Assembly (NCBI RefSeq): GCF_902506095.1
Contig: NZ_LR733293.1
Location: 3,347,089-3,411,088, forward strand
DNA from: Arthrobacter sp. 9AX
GTDB lineage: Bacteria; Actinomycetota; Actinomycetes; Actinomycetales; Micrococcaceae
Direction of reading: 5' to 3'
DNA length: 64,000 bases
The notes below the pieces were generated by a model. That model was given only the letters and a program-made list of their open reading frames with translations. It was not told the origin of the DNA and made no database searches. Below are positions 1-8,277 of the stretch, one piece after another (positions within the stretch are counted from its first letter, which is position 1; each line of letters opens with the position of its first letter). The position numbers were made by a program, and so were the translations under genes.

Positions 1-20
1 CGTTCACCCCACCCCCTTCC

Positions 21-1307
21 GTGGCCGCGCCCGCAACTGCCCGGGCCAGGACTGCCGGTGCCGGCACTTCGGCGGCCGCACCCGCAAAGCCGCGCTCCGC
101 CGTCGTTTTCGGTGTGATTGCGCTGGTGCTGATCGGGCTCAACCTGCGTGCGGGCATCACCGGGGCATCTGCACTGTTGCACGACCTTCAGACGGTCCTG
201 GGCTACGGGCCGCTGGTGGCGGCGGTCATTCCGTCCATCCCCACCCTGTGCTTTGCCGTGGCAGGCGCGGCCACCTCGTGGCTGACGGGCAAGCTGGGCG
301 TGGAGAAGGCCATCCTGTTGTCCCTTTCCATGCTGGCCGGCGGCCTCCTGCTCCGCGGGATCCCAGCCACCGGGATGCTGGTGCTGGGCAGCGTGGTGGG
401 TATGTCCGGGCTGGCGGTCTGCAATGTGGCGATGCCGTCCTTCATCCGGGAGCATTTCGCGCACCGGACTTCCCTGATGACGGCCGTGTACACGGTGACC
501 ATGACCACCGGCGCCACCGTGACCGCCGTCGCCGTGGTTCCGCTGGCACAGGCCCTCGGCTCGCCGTCCGCCGCCGTTGGTGCTATTGGAATCACTGCCG
601 TAGCGGCGTTCCTTGGCTTCCTTCCCGTGGCCCTGCACGCGCACTGGAACAGCACCCGTTCAGCGGCCCGGCACGTCTCCCCCTGGCCGCTGCTGCGGAC
701 CCGGAAGGGCCTTCTCCTGACCGCCATTTTCACGCTCCAGGCCCTGCTGGCCTACGCCCTGCTGAGCTGGTTCCCCTACATGCTGACCACCATGGGCATG
801 AACGCTTCGGACAGCGGGCTGATGTTCGGGCTGATGCAGCTGGTATCCGTTCCCGCGGGCATGCTGCTCATCGCCATCGGCTCGCGTCCCGGGATGCTTC
901 GCCCGGCGTTTTACCTGGTCAGCATCACCATGGCCGCGGGACTGGCGCTGCTGCTGGTCCTTCCGGTGGGGCTGGCTGTCATCCCCGCCGTGCTGCTGGG
1001 GTTCGGCCTGGGCATCTTCCCGCTGGTGATGGTGATGATCAGCCGCAGCGGGGCGAGCACGGCCGAGACCACGGCGCTGTCCACGCTGGCCCAGTCCAGC
1101 GGATACCTGCTCGCCACGGCGGGTCCCTTCGGCATGGGCCTGCTGCACAGCGCCACCGGCGGCTGGATCCTGCCGCTCGCGCTGCTGCTGGCCCTCTCAC
1201 TGGTCCAGATTGTGGTGGCGCACCTGATCACCGGCACGGCGATGTCCCGCGGTATGGCCGCGGCCGTCGCTGCCGCCGCCTCCTCCACCTCCGCTGAGAG
1301 GAAGTAG
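21..1307 (+). CDS. MFS permease, CynX/NimT-like
   Basis: Twelve-helix major facilitator superfamily permease, 428 residues from the GTG at 21, resembling the CynX/NimT (cyanate/nitroimidazole) group. Helix 1 carries the motif LNLRAGITG, typical of that group, and hydrophobic segments continue to about residue 410. The frame is open to the window edge, so the true start may lie upstream; the first 25 residues are Ala/Thr/Arg-rich and probably cytosolic. The GntR-type regulator begins 6 bp after the stop, so the two genes are probably cotranscribed and the regulator likely senses the transported compound. The substrate cannot be told from sequence. Confidence 0.85.
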   Translation: MAAPATARARTAGAGTSAAAPAKPRSAVVFGVIALVLIGLNLRAGITGASALLHDLQTVLGYGPLVAAVIPSIPTLCFAVAGAATSWLTGKLGVEKAILLSLSMLAGGLLLRGIPATGMLVLGSVVGMSGLAVCNVAMPSFIREHFAHRTSLMTAVYTVTMTTGATVTAVAVVPLAQALGSPSAAVGAIGITAVAAFLGFLPVALHAHWNSTRSAARHVSPWPLLRTRKGLLLTAIFTLQALLAYALLSWFPYMLTTMGMNASDSGLMFGLMQLVSVPAGMLLIAIGSRPGMLRPAFYLVSITMAAGLALLLVLPVGLAVIPAVLLGFGLGIFPLVMVMISRSGASTAETTALSTLAQSSGYLLATAGPFGMGLLHSATGGWILPLALLLALSLVQIVVAHLITGTAMSRGMAAAVAAAASSTSAERK

Positions 1308-1313
1308 GAACCG

Positions 1314-1994
1314 ATGGCGCTCAGCCCTTCCTACCGCCCGCCCCTTGCCGAGGAAATCACCGCCAAGCTGCGGGCCATGATCCAGTCCGGCGAGTGGCCC
1401 CTTCACCAGCGCATCCCCTCCGAGACCGGCCTGATGACTGGCCTGGGCGTTTCCCGGGGCACGCTCCGCGAGGCTATCAAGGCCCTGGCTCACAGCGGCA
1501 TGCTGGAAGTCCGCCGGGGTGACGGCACTTATGTCCGGGCCACCAGCGAGATCTCCGGCGCCGCCCGGCGCATGTACCAGGACCATACCGAGGCGCACAT
1601 CCTGGAGGTCCGGCTCGGCCTGGACACGCAGGCAGCCCGGCTGGCCGCGCGGAATGCCACGTCCGACGACGTCGCAGCCCTGCGTGCCCTCCTCAGTGAC
1701 CGCACCCGCGCCTGGAACACCGAAGACTATGAGGGCTGGGCCCGCGCGGACTGGGGCTTCCACGAGCGCGTGGCCCAGGCCTCCGGGAACCCGCTCCTGC
1801 ATGAGCTGTATGTCAGCTTCGGTGCAGTGGTCCATGAGGATTTGCTCCAGCAGTTGCGCCGGCCGGGATTCGACGGCCTCCAGCACGAGGGGCATGACCT
1901 CCTGCTCGCGGCCATTGAGCAGCGGGACGAGGACACGGCCGTGGCCACGGTGAACCGTAACCTGAACTCCTGCGCGGAATGGCTGGCGGCCTAA
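1314..1994 (+). CDS. GntR-family regulator, FCD (FadR) subfamily
   Basis: DNA-binding transcription factor, 226 residues. The N-terminal winged helix-turn-helix spans about residues 10-75 (LGVSRGTLREAIKAL is the recognition region) and an all-helical FCD ligand-binding domain spans about 90-215, with the conserved ExR (LEVRLGLDTQAARLAA) and acid/His positions that bind a metal and a carboxylate effector in this family. ATG start with GAGGAAGTAGGAA just upstream. It follows the MFS permease by 6 bp, consistent with local control of that transporter. The effector is unknown. Confidence 0.9.
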   Translation: MALSPSYRPPLAEEITAKLRAMIQSGEWPLHQRIPSETGLMTGLGVSRGTLREAIKALAHSGMLEVRRGDGTYVRATSEISGAARRMYQDHTEAHILEVRLGLDTQAARLAARNATSDDVAALRALLSDRTRAWNTEDYEGWARADWGFHERVAQASGNPLLHELYVSFGAVVHEDLLQQLRRPGFDGLQHEGHDLLLAAIEQRDEDTAVATVNRNLNSCAEWLAA

Positions 1995-2020
1995 CCCGGG
2001 GTTTCGCCACTCCCTAATCG

Positions 2021-2037
2021 GTCAGTAGGCTTACTAT
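2021..2037. promoter_or_regulatory. AGTA-GGCT-TACT palindrome upstream of AI-2E permease
   Basis: Imperfect palindrome (GTCAGTAGGCTTACTAT) 70 bp upstream of the permease start. It resembles sites at 4021, 50523, 54303 and 60901. The right half TACTAT could double as a -10 box. A protein that binds it is not known. Confidence 0.45.
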
Positions 2038-2106
2038 CTGACAAAGGTTATCCCCGGTGTGCGCAGCCGCACGCCAGGGGGACCCGCCGACGATTGAGGA
2101 GTCCCC

Positions 2107-3309
2107 ATGGCGCGATCACCACGCCTGACCGAAAAGTTGCCGGACACCGACACAACGCTGCCGCCGGACACCGCGGAGGAGGCGCCGCCCGCCGCTGCGA
2201 AGAAACGGGAAACGAAGCCGCCCGGTGCCCTGTGGGCTGACGGCCTGGGCCGCGTGGGCATCCGTTCAGCCCAGGTGCTGCTGATCCTGGCGGTTGCCGT
2301 GGTGTCCGTCTACGCGCTGATGCAGATCAAGCTCCTGGTAATCCCGGTCCTGATCGCCCTGATCCTGGCCGCGGCGATCGGGCCTTTCGTCAACATACTC
2401 CGCCGCCGCGGGCTTCCCGGCGGGGTGGCTACCGGGATCGCCTTCGTCGCACTGCTGGCGCTGCTCGCGGGAGTCGCCACCGTGATCTACTTTTCGGTCC
2501 GCAACCAGTGGGGCGAGCTGGCGCAGCAGGCGTCGTCGGGACTGGACGAGCTGGAGCAGTTCCTGCTGACCGGCCCGGTTCCCATCGAGCGGGAACAGCT
2601 GGACCAGGCGCGCGAGGGAATCGTGCAGTTCGCCACCAGCAGCCAAGTCCGATCCGGAGCCATTACCGGGCTGTCAGTGGTCACCGAATTCATCGCCGGA
2701 GCCAGCCTGATGGTGGTCATCCTGTTCTTCTTCCTCAAGGACGGCGCGAAAATCTGGAACTTCCTCATCCGGCCATTCAGTGGCCGCCGGGAAGCGAAGC
2801 TGCGCCGCGTGGGCAGCCGCACCCTCGAGGTGCTGGGCGGGTATGTCCGCGGCACCGCCATCGTGGCACTGGTGGATACCGTGGCCATCGGGGCGGCACT
2901 GCTGATCCTTCAGGTCCCGCTGGCCTTCCCGCTGGCCATCATCGTGTTCATTGGCGCGTTCGTCCCGCTGGTGGGCGCAACGGTGGCCGGAATCCTGGCG
3001 GCGCTGGTTGCCCTCGTGGCCAACGGGCCGGTGGTTGCGCTGATCGTGGTGGCCGTGGTGATTGCAGTCAACCAGCTTGAGGGCGACCTCCTGCAGCCGA
3101 TCGTGATGGGCAAGTCCCTGCAGCTCCACGCCCTGGTAATCCTCATGGCGCTGACGGCCGGGACCATCCTGGCCGGAATCGTCGGGGCCGTGCTCTCGGT
3201 GCCGCTGACCGCCGTTGCCTGGGCGATCATCCAGGTGTGGACGGCGGAGGATCCGAACCTGGCGGACATGAATCCGGACCTGCCCCCGGCGGGCACCAAA
3301 CCCGTCTAG
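2107..3309 (+). CDS. AI-2E family transporter (YdgH/PerM-type permease)
   Basis: Polytopic membrane protein of 400 residues in the AI-2E/PerM transporter family. A 50-residue charged cytosolic N-terminus is followed by helices at about 57-105 and 118-140, an extracytoplasmic helical segment at about 140-200, and a C-terminal hydrophobic block from 200 to 380 with the family pattern FFLKDG and the duplicated Gly-rich helices. Members export autoinducer-like or other small compounds, or act in Na+/H+ exchange; which applies here cannot be decided. ATG start with GAGGAG 7 bp upstream. It is a single-gene unit ended by a strong hairpin. Confidence 0.85.
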   Translation: MARSPRLTEKLPDTDTTLPPDTAEEAPPAAAKKRETKPPGALWADGLGRVGIRSAQVLLILAVAVVSVYALMQIKLLVIPVLIALILAAAIGPFVNILRRRGLPGGVATGIAFVALLALLAGVATVIYFSVRNQWGELAQQASSGLDELEQFLLTGPVPIEREQLDQAREGIVQFATSSQVRSGAITGLSVVTEFIAGASLMVVILFFFLKDGAKIWNFLIRPFSGRREAKLRRVGSRTLEVLGGYVRGTAIVALVDTVAIGAALLILQVPLAFPLAIIVFIGAFVPLVGATVAGILAALVALVANGPVVALIVVAVVIAVNQLEGDLLQPIVMGKSLQLHALVILMALTAGTILAGIVGAVLSVPLTAVAWAIIQVWTAEDPNLADMNPDLPPAGTKPV

Positions 3310-3329
3310 CTCCGCAGACCCCCTGGGGA

Positions 3330-3375
3330 CGTACGACGACGGTCCGGCACCTGGGTGCCGGACCGTCGACGTACG
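3330..3375. terminator. Bidirectional terminator hairpin
   Basis: Near-perfect inverted repeat: 14-bp perfect inner arms (GACGGTCCGGCACC at 3338-3351 and its complement at 3354-3367) with a 2-nt gap, extended by 8-bp outer arms with one mismatch. It lies between two convergent genes (stops at 3309 and 3407) and can serve both. Confidence 0.8.
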
Positions 3376-3406
3376 CTTTGCCTTGCCGCCGCCGCGGAAG
3401 CTTGAG

Positions 3407-3943
3407 CTATCCGCGCAGGCCGGCGAAAACGTTCTTGGGACGCTGCATTTCGCCGTGCTTGGCGCCGAGGATGACCACCAGGCCGGCGAACGCCGGGATG
3501 ACCCACTGCAGCACCTTGAGCTGCTGCTGCGCCGCCTTGAGTTCGTCCGATGCTCCCGGCCGCGGCTCGGTGGCACCTTCGGCGCCCTGGTCCGCAAGCT
3601 TCTCCACCTTCTTGCCAAGGATGCCGGAGTACAGCGTGACGCCGGCACCCGCCAAGGTCACGGCAGTCTTAATGACGGTGTCGCGCGCAACGCCGTCCTG
3701 ATTGGCGATGCGCTCCTTGTTCTCCCAGGCGATGGCGAGGTCCGCCACCAGGTGCGAGGCGAACGCCGCCGTCTGGAACGGTGCCCACTTCATCCAGCCC
3801 GCACTCGAGAGCCGGGTCCGTTCCGACGGGTCTTTGGCCGCCGCCGCTGCACCGTTCAGGCCGATGGCCCCCATCAGGGATCCACCGAACCATGCTGCTG
3901 CCGTCAGGTCGTGAACTGACCGGGCAATGAGATTTCCTGCCAT
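3407..3943 (-). CDS. Conserved small membrane protein, unknown function
   Basis: 178-residue protein with hydrophobic segments at about 14-40, 72-92, 102-125 and 148-165 and a short Ala/Gly-rich loop; it ends in the basic stretch AKHGEMQRPKNVFAGLRG. I do not recognise a characterised family. The ATG at 3943 is chosen because AGGAA sits 8-9 bp upstream; the ATG at 3952 would leave no spacing to that site. It is divergent from the gene at 4087, and the 143-bp gap contains the palindrome at 4021. Confidence 0.7.
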   Translation of the reverse strand: MAGNLIARSVHDLTAAAWFGGSLMGAIGLNGAAAAAKDPSERTRLSSAGWMKWAPFQTAAFASHLVADLAIAWENKERIANQDGVARDTVIKTAVTLAGAGVTLYSGILGKKVEKLADQGAEGATEPRPGASDELKAAQQQLKVLQWVIPAFAGLVVILGAKHGEMQRPKNVFAGLRG

Positions 3944-4020
3944 GATGTGCATTCCTAACGTTGAACTGGTTACAAAAGGCCCCACCTGGGACGTCACTTG
4001 CCATGTCCCATCGAGGTTAT

Positions 4021-4037
4021 GGTAAGCACACTTACTA
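4021..4037. promoter_or_regulatory. GTAAG-CACA-CTTAC palindrome in divergent promoter
   Basis: GGTAAGCACACTTACTA in the intergenic gap between the divergent genes starting at 3943 (minus) and 4087 (plus). It is the most symmetrical of the AGTA/TACT-type sites in the window and is well placed to control both genes. Confidence 0.5.
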
Positions 4038-4073
4038 ATATTACGAAAGCCCGTCTTGCGATGGCAGACCGCG

Positions 4074-4079
4074 TAATAT
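4074..4079 (+). promoter_or_regulatory. -10 box TAATAT, probable leaderless transcript
   Basis: TAATAT ends 7 nt before the ATG at 4087 and no ribosome-binding site is visible, so transcription would begin at or next to the start codon. A convincing -35 box is not seen. Confidence 0.4.
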
Positions 4080-4086
4080 CAACGGC

Positions 4087-4377
4087 ATGGGAACTACTGG
4101 GAGTTTGTTCGGCTGGGCATTTGGTGACCCTGCCCGCGAAGGTGAAGGAAAGTACGTGGAAGGGCTCCGGCGCGAGGCGTTCGGCAATGCCCGGGCCACT
4201 GCCGAAGCCAAGGGCGTGGCCGTGGTGCCCGGCTCGGAAGTCTTTACGGTGCTCAGCGGGCACGATTCCCTGGTGGAGCTGGACAACGCCCCCGGACAAC
4301 TTGTTGTCCGTTGCACAGTCCACGTCGAGGGACCCGGCGCGGAGAAGATCCGCGCCGAAGGGCCCATGAACGGCTGA
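4087..4377 (+). CDS. Hypothetical protein, 96 aa
   Basis: Small soluble protein with no recognised domain. The N-terminal half is charged and helical (EGKYVEGLRREAFGNARATAEAKG); the C-terminal half is predicted beta (VAVVPGSEVFTVLSG, QLVVRCTVHVEG). The stop is immediately followed by the start of the DUF1206 gene, so the two are translationally coupled. The start lacks a ribosome-binding site, in line with a leaderless message. Confidence 0.65.
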   Translation: MGTTGSLFGWAFGDPAREGEGKYVEGLRREAFGNARATAEAKGVAVVPGSEVFTVLSGHDSLVELDNAPGQLVVRCTVHVEGPGAEKIRAEGPMNG

Positions 4378-4380
4378 TTG

Positions 4381-5208
4381 ATGTCGGACAGCGAATCCAC
4401 CCTGAGCCAGGCTGCGGACGCCGTCGAGGAAGCCTCGAACCACCCGGCGCTCGACGTCCTGGCCCGGGCCGGGTTCGCCGTGATGGCCCTGCTGCACGTC
4501 ATTATCGGGGCCATCGCCATTGCTGTTGCCTTCGGCCAGCCCGGCGAAGCAGAACCCACGGGCGCCATTGAGCAGCTCGCCGCGAACGCCTGGGGACCGG
4601 TGGTGATGTGGGTCTGCGTCGCTTCGTGCCTTGGCCTGGCCCTGTGGCAGGCCAGCGAAGCCACCTTGCGGGCCCGCCGCCTGCCCCGCAAGGAGCGGGT
4701 TTCCAAGCTGATCTCCTCAGGCTTCCTGGCCATCGCCTACGGCAGCGTCGGCTTCAGCTTCGTCGGATTCGCCGTCGGCCTGCGGGGCGACTCCAGCGAG
4801 AGCACGCAGGATTTCAGCGCCTCGCTGATGGCCGCCCCCTGGGGGCCCTGGGCGTTGGTGGCGCTGGGCCTGACCATCATCGGCATCGGCATCTACTTCG
4901 TGTTCAAGGGCGTACGGCGCGGCTTCAAGGAAGAGCTTTTCCACTTTGACGGGACCCGGCGCGGCCGGCTGATCGATACCCTCGGCGTCACCGGCCATAT
5001 CTCAAAAGGGGCCGCTTTGGGCCTCACCGGGTTGCTCTTCGTCATTGCCGCCGCAAAGCACAGCCCCGAAGAGTCAACCGGACTGGACGGCAGCCTGAAA
5101 GCCCTCCGCGACCACCCGTTCGGCCCCTACCTGCTGGTGGCCATCGGGGCGGGGTTCATTGCGTACGGCATTTTCGCACTGATCCGGTCACGGTTCGGGC
5201 GGATGTAG
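4381..5208 (+). CDS. DUF1206 family membrane protein
   Basis: Integral membrane protein of 275 residues made of three DUF1206 repeats, each a pair of helices: about residues 18-75 (LDVLARAGFAVMALLHVIIG), 100-165 and 195-270. The family is common in actinobacteria and cyanobacteria and has no established function. The ATG at 4381 is used; a TTG directly before it is an alternative. It abuts the 96-aa gene upstream and is followed after 29 bp by the catalase-fold/SRPBCC fusion, so all three may form one transcript. Confidence 0.85.
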   Translation: MSDSESTLSQAADAVEEASNHPALDVLARAGFAVMALLHVIIGAIAIAVAFGQPGEAEPTGAIEQLAANAWGPVVMWVCVASCLGLALWQASEATLRARRLPRKERVSKLISSGFLAIAYGSVGFSFVGFAVGLRGDSSESTQDFSASLMAAPWGPWALVALGLTIIGIGIYFVFKGVRRGFKEELFHFDGTRRGRLIDTLGVTGHISKGAALGLTGLLFVIAAAKHSPEESTGLDGSLKALRDHPFGPYLLVAIGAGFIAYGIFALIRSRFGRM

Positions 5209-5237
5209 CTCCCTCCGTAAGTGGGTAGGAAGGAAAC

Positions 5238-6581
5238 ATGACGCACTTGCTGCAGGACCAGCGCTCCTCCCCCGGCGCCGCTCCCGGGGACGTTGCCCCC
5301 GGTTTCACTAAGACGGCGGGCCGTGGCTTGGCTGCCATGTTCCGGGTTCTCAAAGTGGCGCGGCCGGATCGGCCCATCCATCCGAAGGGGATCAGCCTGG
5401 CGGGCCAACTGATCCGGGCCGGGAACCCTGGAGAAGCGAGCGGGATTGACTGGCTGGACGCTGCGGGCACTGACAGCGTTGTGGCACGCTTCTCGCGTTC
5501 AGTGGGCTTGCCGGAGGGGCTTCCGGACGTGCTGGGCCTCGCACTGCGGGTCGCGCGGTCCGAGGGAAACATCTTGGAGGAGGCGCCCGACGGCGGCCCT
5601 TCGGACGGTGGGTCCGGCGGCAGTGCGGTGGCTGCAGGCAGTCCGCCCAGGTCCGGCGGCGTAGCCGACGTGCTGTTTGCCTCAACAGGCTGGCAACTCC
5701 CAGGCAGGTTCCTGCTCCAGCCCAAGCGCGACGTCGCCCCGGCCACCTTCAGCACCCTCATGCCCTACCGTGGCGGGAACGGGCCGGTGCTGCTGGGGCT
5801 CCGGACCCTCAACCTGCCAGCGGGCTCGGTCGCCTCCGGCAACTGGGTGCTCGGGCTCTACTGGGCAAAACCGTTGGGGCCCTGGCGGCAGTGCGGCGAA
5901 CTCCGGCTCCGCGCAGCCCCGGAACCGGCCGACACTCCCCTGCGCTTCAATCCGCTCGAAAACAAGCCAGACGGCGCGGAAGCCTATGCGTGGACACGCC
6001 GCCTGCGGGAGGACTCCTACCGGGCCGCGCAGCAACCTGCGCCGCCCGCCTCCCCGAGTGCCGGCGTCGTGCATCCCGCCGGAGAGCATCCACTGACTTC
6101 GGACAAACAGCCCAGCCCGGCCACCACAGGAAGGAACACCATGTCCACCGTGTCACAGCTGTTCACCACACCCGCCGCCGACGTCTGGCGGGTCATTGCC
6201 GACGGCTGGCTCTACTCCGGCTGGGTGGTGGGCGCCTCCCGGATCCGCGCAGTGGACGACACGTGGCCGCAGGCTGGTTCACGTCTCCACCACTCCGTCG
6301 GCGCCTGGCCTTTGGTAATTAATGACAGCACCCGGGTCATCGCCGCCGAACCCGGGAAGTCGCTGGAACTGGTGGCGCGCGGCTGGCCGCTGGGCGAGGC
6401 CAAAGTAGTCATCACCTTGCAGGACCAAGGCGACCAGTGCCTGGTGACCATGGCGGAGGACGCCATCCGAGGCCCCGGCAAGAAGGTCCCGAAAGTCCTG
6501 CGCGATCCCTTGATTACCGTCCGGAACCGCGAAACTCTCCAGCGGCTGGAGCTGATGGCCGCAGGCGGAGCCGGACGTTAA
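5238..6581 (+). CDS. Catalase-fold protein fused in frame to SRPBCC domain
   Basis: 447 residues in two parts. Residues 15-275 resemble the heme-less catalase-fold family (RPDRPIHPKGIS, then ARFSRSVGLPEGLPDVLGLALRV, comparable to the catalase RFS...G...RGFALR region) but lack an obvious distal His. Residues 302-440 are an SRPBCC/polyketide-cyclase-like lipid-binding domain (FTTPAADVWRVIADGWLYSGW). The join at residues 275-301 is a Pro/Ala-rich linker. An internal ATG at 6141 begins the SRPBCC domain and has a strong AGGAAGGA 5-6 bp upstream, exactly as for a separate gene, yet no stop intervenes. It may be translated both as a fusion and as a free domain. Confidence 0.75.
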   Translation: MTHLLQDQRSSPGAAPGDVAPGFTKTAGRGLAAMFRVLKVARPDRPIHPKGISLAGQLIRAGNPGEASGIDWLDAAGTDSVVARFSRSVGLPEGLPDVLGLALRVARSEGNILEEAPDGGPSDGGSGGSAVAAGSPPRSGGVADVLFASTGWQLPGRFLLQPKRDVAPATFSTLMPYRGGNGPVLLGLRTLNLPAGSVASGNWVLGLYWAKPLGPWRQCGELRLRAAPEPADTPLRFNPLENKPDGAEAYAWTRRLREDSYRAAQQPAPPASPSAGVVHPAGEHPLTSDKQPSPATTGRNTMSTVSQLFTTPAADVWRVIADGWLYSGWVVGASRIRAVDDTWPQAGSRLHHSVGAWPLVINDSTRVIAAEPGKSLELVARGWPLGEAKVVITLQDQGDQCLVTMAEDAIRGPGKKVPKVLRDPLITVRNRETLQRLELMAAGGAGR

Positions 6582-6660
6582 AGCAGCAACGCGTGGAGCC
6601 GCGTCCGCAGGTTCCCTGGCCGAGATGGCGAGGTTAGGGACGGACGCGGAGTGACTTCCA

Positions 6661-6685
6661 GCCCAATAAACGGTAGATATTGGGC
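6661..6685 (-). terminator. Hairpin after ferredoxin reductase gene
   Basis: GCCCAATA/TATTGGGC, perfect 8-bp arms with a 9-nt loop, 28 bp beyond the stop of the minus-strand reductase gene. No long T-run. A second, weaker inverted repeat (CCGCGTCCG/CGGACGCGG, 6599-6649) lies beyond it. Confidence 0.5.
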
Positions 6686-6712
6686 CGGAGGTGACCTCGC
6701 GTTGCAGTTGGA

Positions 6713-8179
6713 TCAAACCTGGGCGGCTACACCGTCACGGGAGATGTTGACCATGTCCTCGCGCGGCACCACCTTGATGCGCTCACGTTTGACCTCAACA
6801 CCGTTCGAGCCGCCGGCTTCGGTGGCTGCGGCACCGAGGGCCAGCTCGTGGGCGTCCAGCGCCAGCCAGCCTTCCCAGCTGGTGAACTTCACGCCGCGGC
6901 CGTCCAGGAGTTCCACAACGGCGTCTTCCGCAGGAACTGCGGCGACAGGCAGGTTTTCGCGGTCTTCCAGCAGGTAGGTGACGGTTTCGAGGGCGTCGCC
7001 CTTGGTGTGGCCGATCAGGCCGACGGGTCCGCGCTTGATCCAGCCCGTGGCGTAGATGCCCGGCACGTGGGTGCCCGAAGCGTCCAGGACGCGGCCGCCA
7101 TCGTTCGGGACCACACCCTTCTTGTGGTCGAACTCGATCTCCGGCAGCGCGGAACCGAAGTAGCCGATGGCGCGGTACACGGCCTGGACGGGGTAGTCCA
7201 CGAACTCGCCGGTGCCGCGGGCGTTGCCCGTGCCGTCCAGCTCGGTGCGCTCGAACTTGATGCCGGCCACCTTGCCCGGCGTCGCGGCGTCGTCATAGAT
7301 CTCCACCGGGCTGTGCAGGAAGTGCAGATGCAGGCGGCGGGAGGCCTTGAGCTCGGAGACGTCCTCGGGCTGCTCGGCGATCCAGTTGGTGAGCGTGCCC
7401 ACCATGGTCTTGGTCTGGTTGTTCGTCTGGATCTGGCGGTCCGATTCCTCGTCGAACTCGAAGTCCTCCGGATACAGGATGATGTCCACGTCCTTGGAGT
7501 GGGACAGCTCGCGCAGCTCCAGCGGGGTGAACTTGACCTGGGCGGGGCCGCGGCGGCCAAAGACGTGCACGTCGGTGACGGGCGAGGACTTCAGGCCGGC
7601 GTAGACGTTGTCCGGGATTTCGGAGACCAGGAGGTCGTCGGCGTGCTTGGACAGGACGCGGGCCACGTCCAGGGCCACGTTGCCGTTGCCGATCACGGCG
7701 ATTTCCTTGGCCTCCAGCGGCCATTCGCGCGGCACGTCAGGGTGGCCGTCGTACCAGGAGACGAAGTCCGCGCCGCCGTAGGAGCCGTCCAGCTCGATGC
7801 CGGGGATGTTCAGGTCCGCGTCCTTGATGGCGCCGGTGGCGAAGATGACGGCGTCGTAGTGGGTGCGCAGGTCCTCGATGGTGAGGTCCGTGCCGTAGTC
7901 CACGTTGCCGAAGAAGCGGATGTCGCCGCGGTCCAGGACCTTGTGCAGGGCGTTGACGATGCCCTTGATGCGGGGGTGGTCCGGGGCCACGCCGTAGCGG
8001 ATCAGGCCGTAGGGTGCCGGGTAGCGGTCAAAGAGGTCGATGCTCACGGTCAGCTCGCCGCTCTTAACGGCTTCGCTCTTGGTGAGGATGTCCGCGGCGT
8101 AGACGCCGGCCGGGCCGGAGCCCACGACGGCGACGCGCAGCGGACGGTCGGCAGAACCTACGGTGGTGCTTGGTGACAC
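6713..8179 (-). CDS. fprA: Ferredoxin/flavodoxin-NADP+ reductase, FprA type
   Basis: FAD- and NADP-binding reductase of the adrenodoxin-reductase/FprA class, 488 residues. The FAD dinucleotide fold is at residues 15-45 (VAVVGSGPAGVYAADIL), followed by the class motif RYPAPYGLIRYGVAPDHP; the NADP-binding fold is at about 165-185 (IAVIGNGNVALDVARVL) with the downstream FGRRGP; the C-terminal FAD contact is GIYATGWIKRGPVGLIGHTKGDA. It transfers electrons between NADPH and ferredoxin. It lies next to siroheme and sulfite-reductase genes, so it probably supplies reduced ferredoxin to Sir. GTG start with AAAAGGAA 7 bp upstream. No sulfur-type operator pair precedes it. Confidence 0.9.
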   Translation of the reverse strand: MSPSTTVGSADRPLRVAVVGSGPAGVYAADILTKSEAVKSGELTVSIDLFDRYPAPYGLIRYGVAPDHPRIKGIVNALHKVLDRGDIRFFGNVDYGTDLTIEDLRTHYDAVIFATGAIKDADLNIPGIELDGSYGGADFVSWYDGHPDVPREWPLEAKEIAVIGNGNVALDVARVLSKHADDLLVSEIPDNVYAGLKSSPVTDVHVFGRRGPAQVKFTPLELRELSHSKDVDIILYPEDFEFDEESDRQIQTNNQTKTMVGTLTNWIAEQPEDVSELKASRRLHLHFLHSPVEIYDDAATPGKVAGIKFERTELDGTGNARGTGEFVDYPVQAVYRAIGYFGSALPEIEFDHKKGVVPNDGGRVLDASGTHVPGIYATGWIKRGPVGLIGHTKGDALETVTYLLEDRENLPVAAVPAEDAVVELLDGRGVKFTSWEGWLALDAHELALGAAATEAGGSNGVEVKRERIKVVPREDMVNISRDGVAAQV

Positions 8180-8214
8180 GGCTGTGTTCCTTTTCTTCGT
8201 TCCGTCCCAACTGT

Positions 8215-8262
8215 GCAGCGCTAAGCGTCGTTATGAGGGGTCAAAACGACACTTGGCGCTGC
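8215..8262. repeat. REP-like palindrome, family A copy 1
   Basis: Imperfect inverted repeat with 18-nt arms (GCAGCGCTAAGCGTCGTT and AACGACACTTGGCGCTGC, 16 of 18 pairing) between cysG and fprA. It is related to the palindromes at 39963-40006 and, more loosely, 27501-27550. Confidence 0.6.
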
Positions 8263-8277
8263 CTGGTTGGGTGGGGG

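Noticed and set aside
6848-8176. Plus-strand open frame (442 codons) opposite the ferredoxin reductase
   Set aside because: Shadow of the FprA gene; repetitive composition and no motif.
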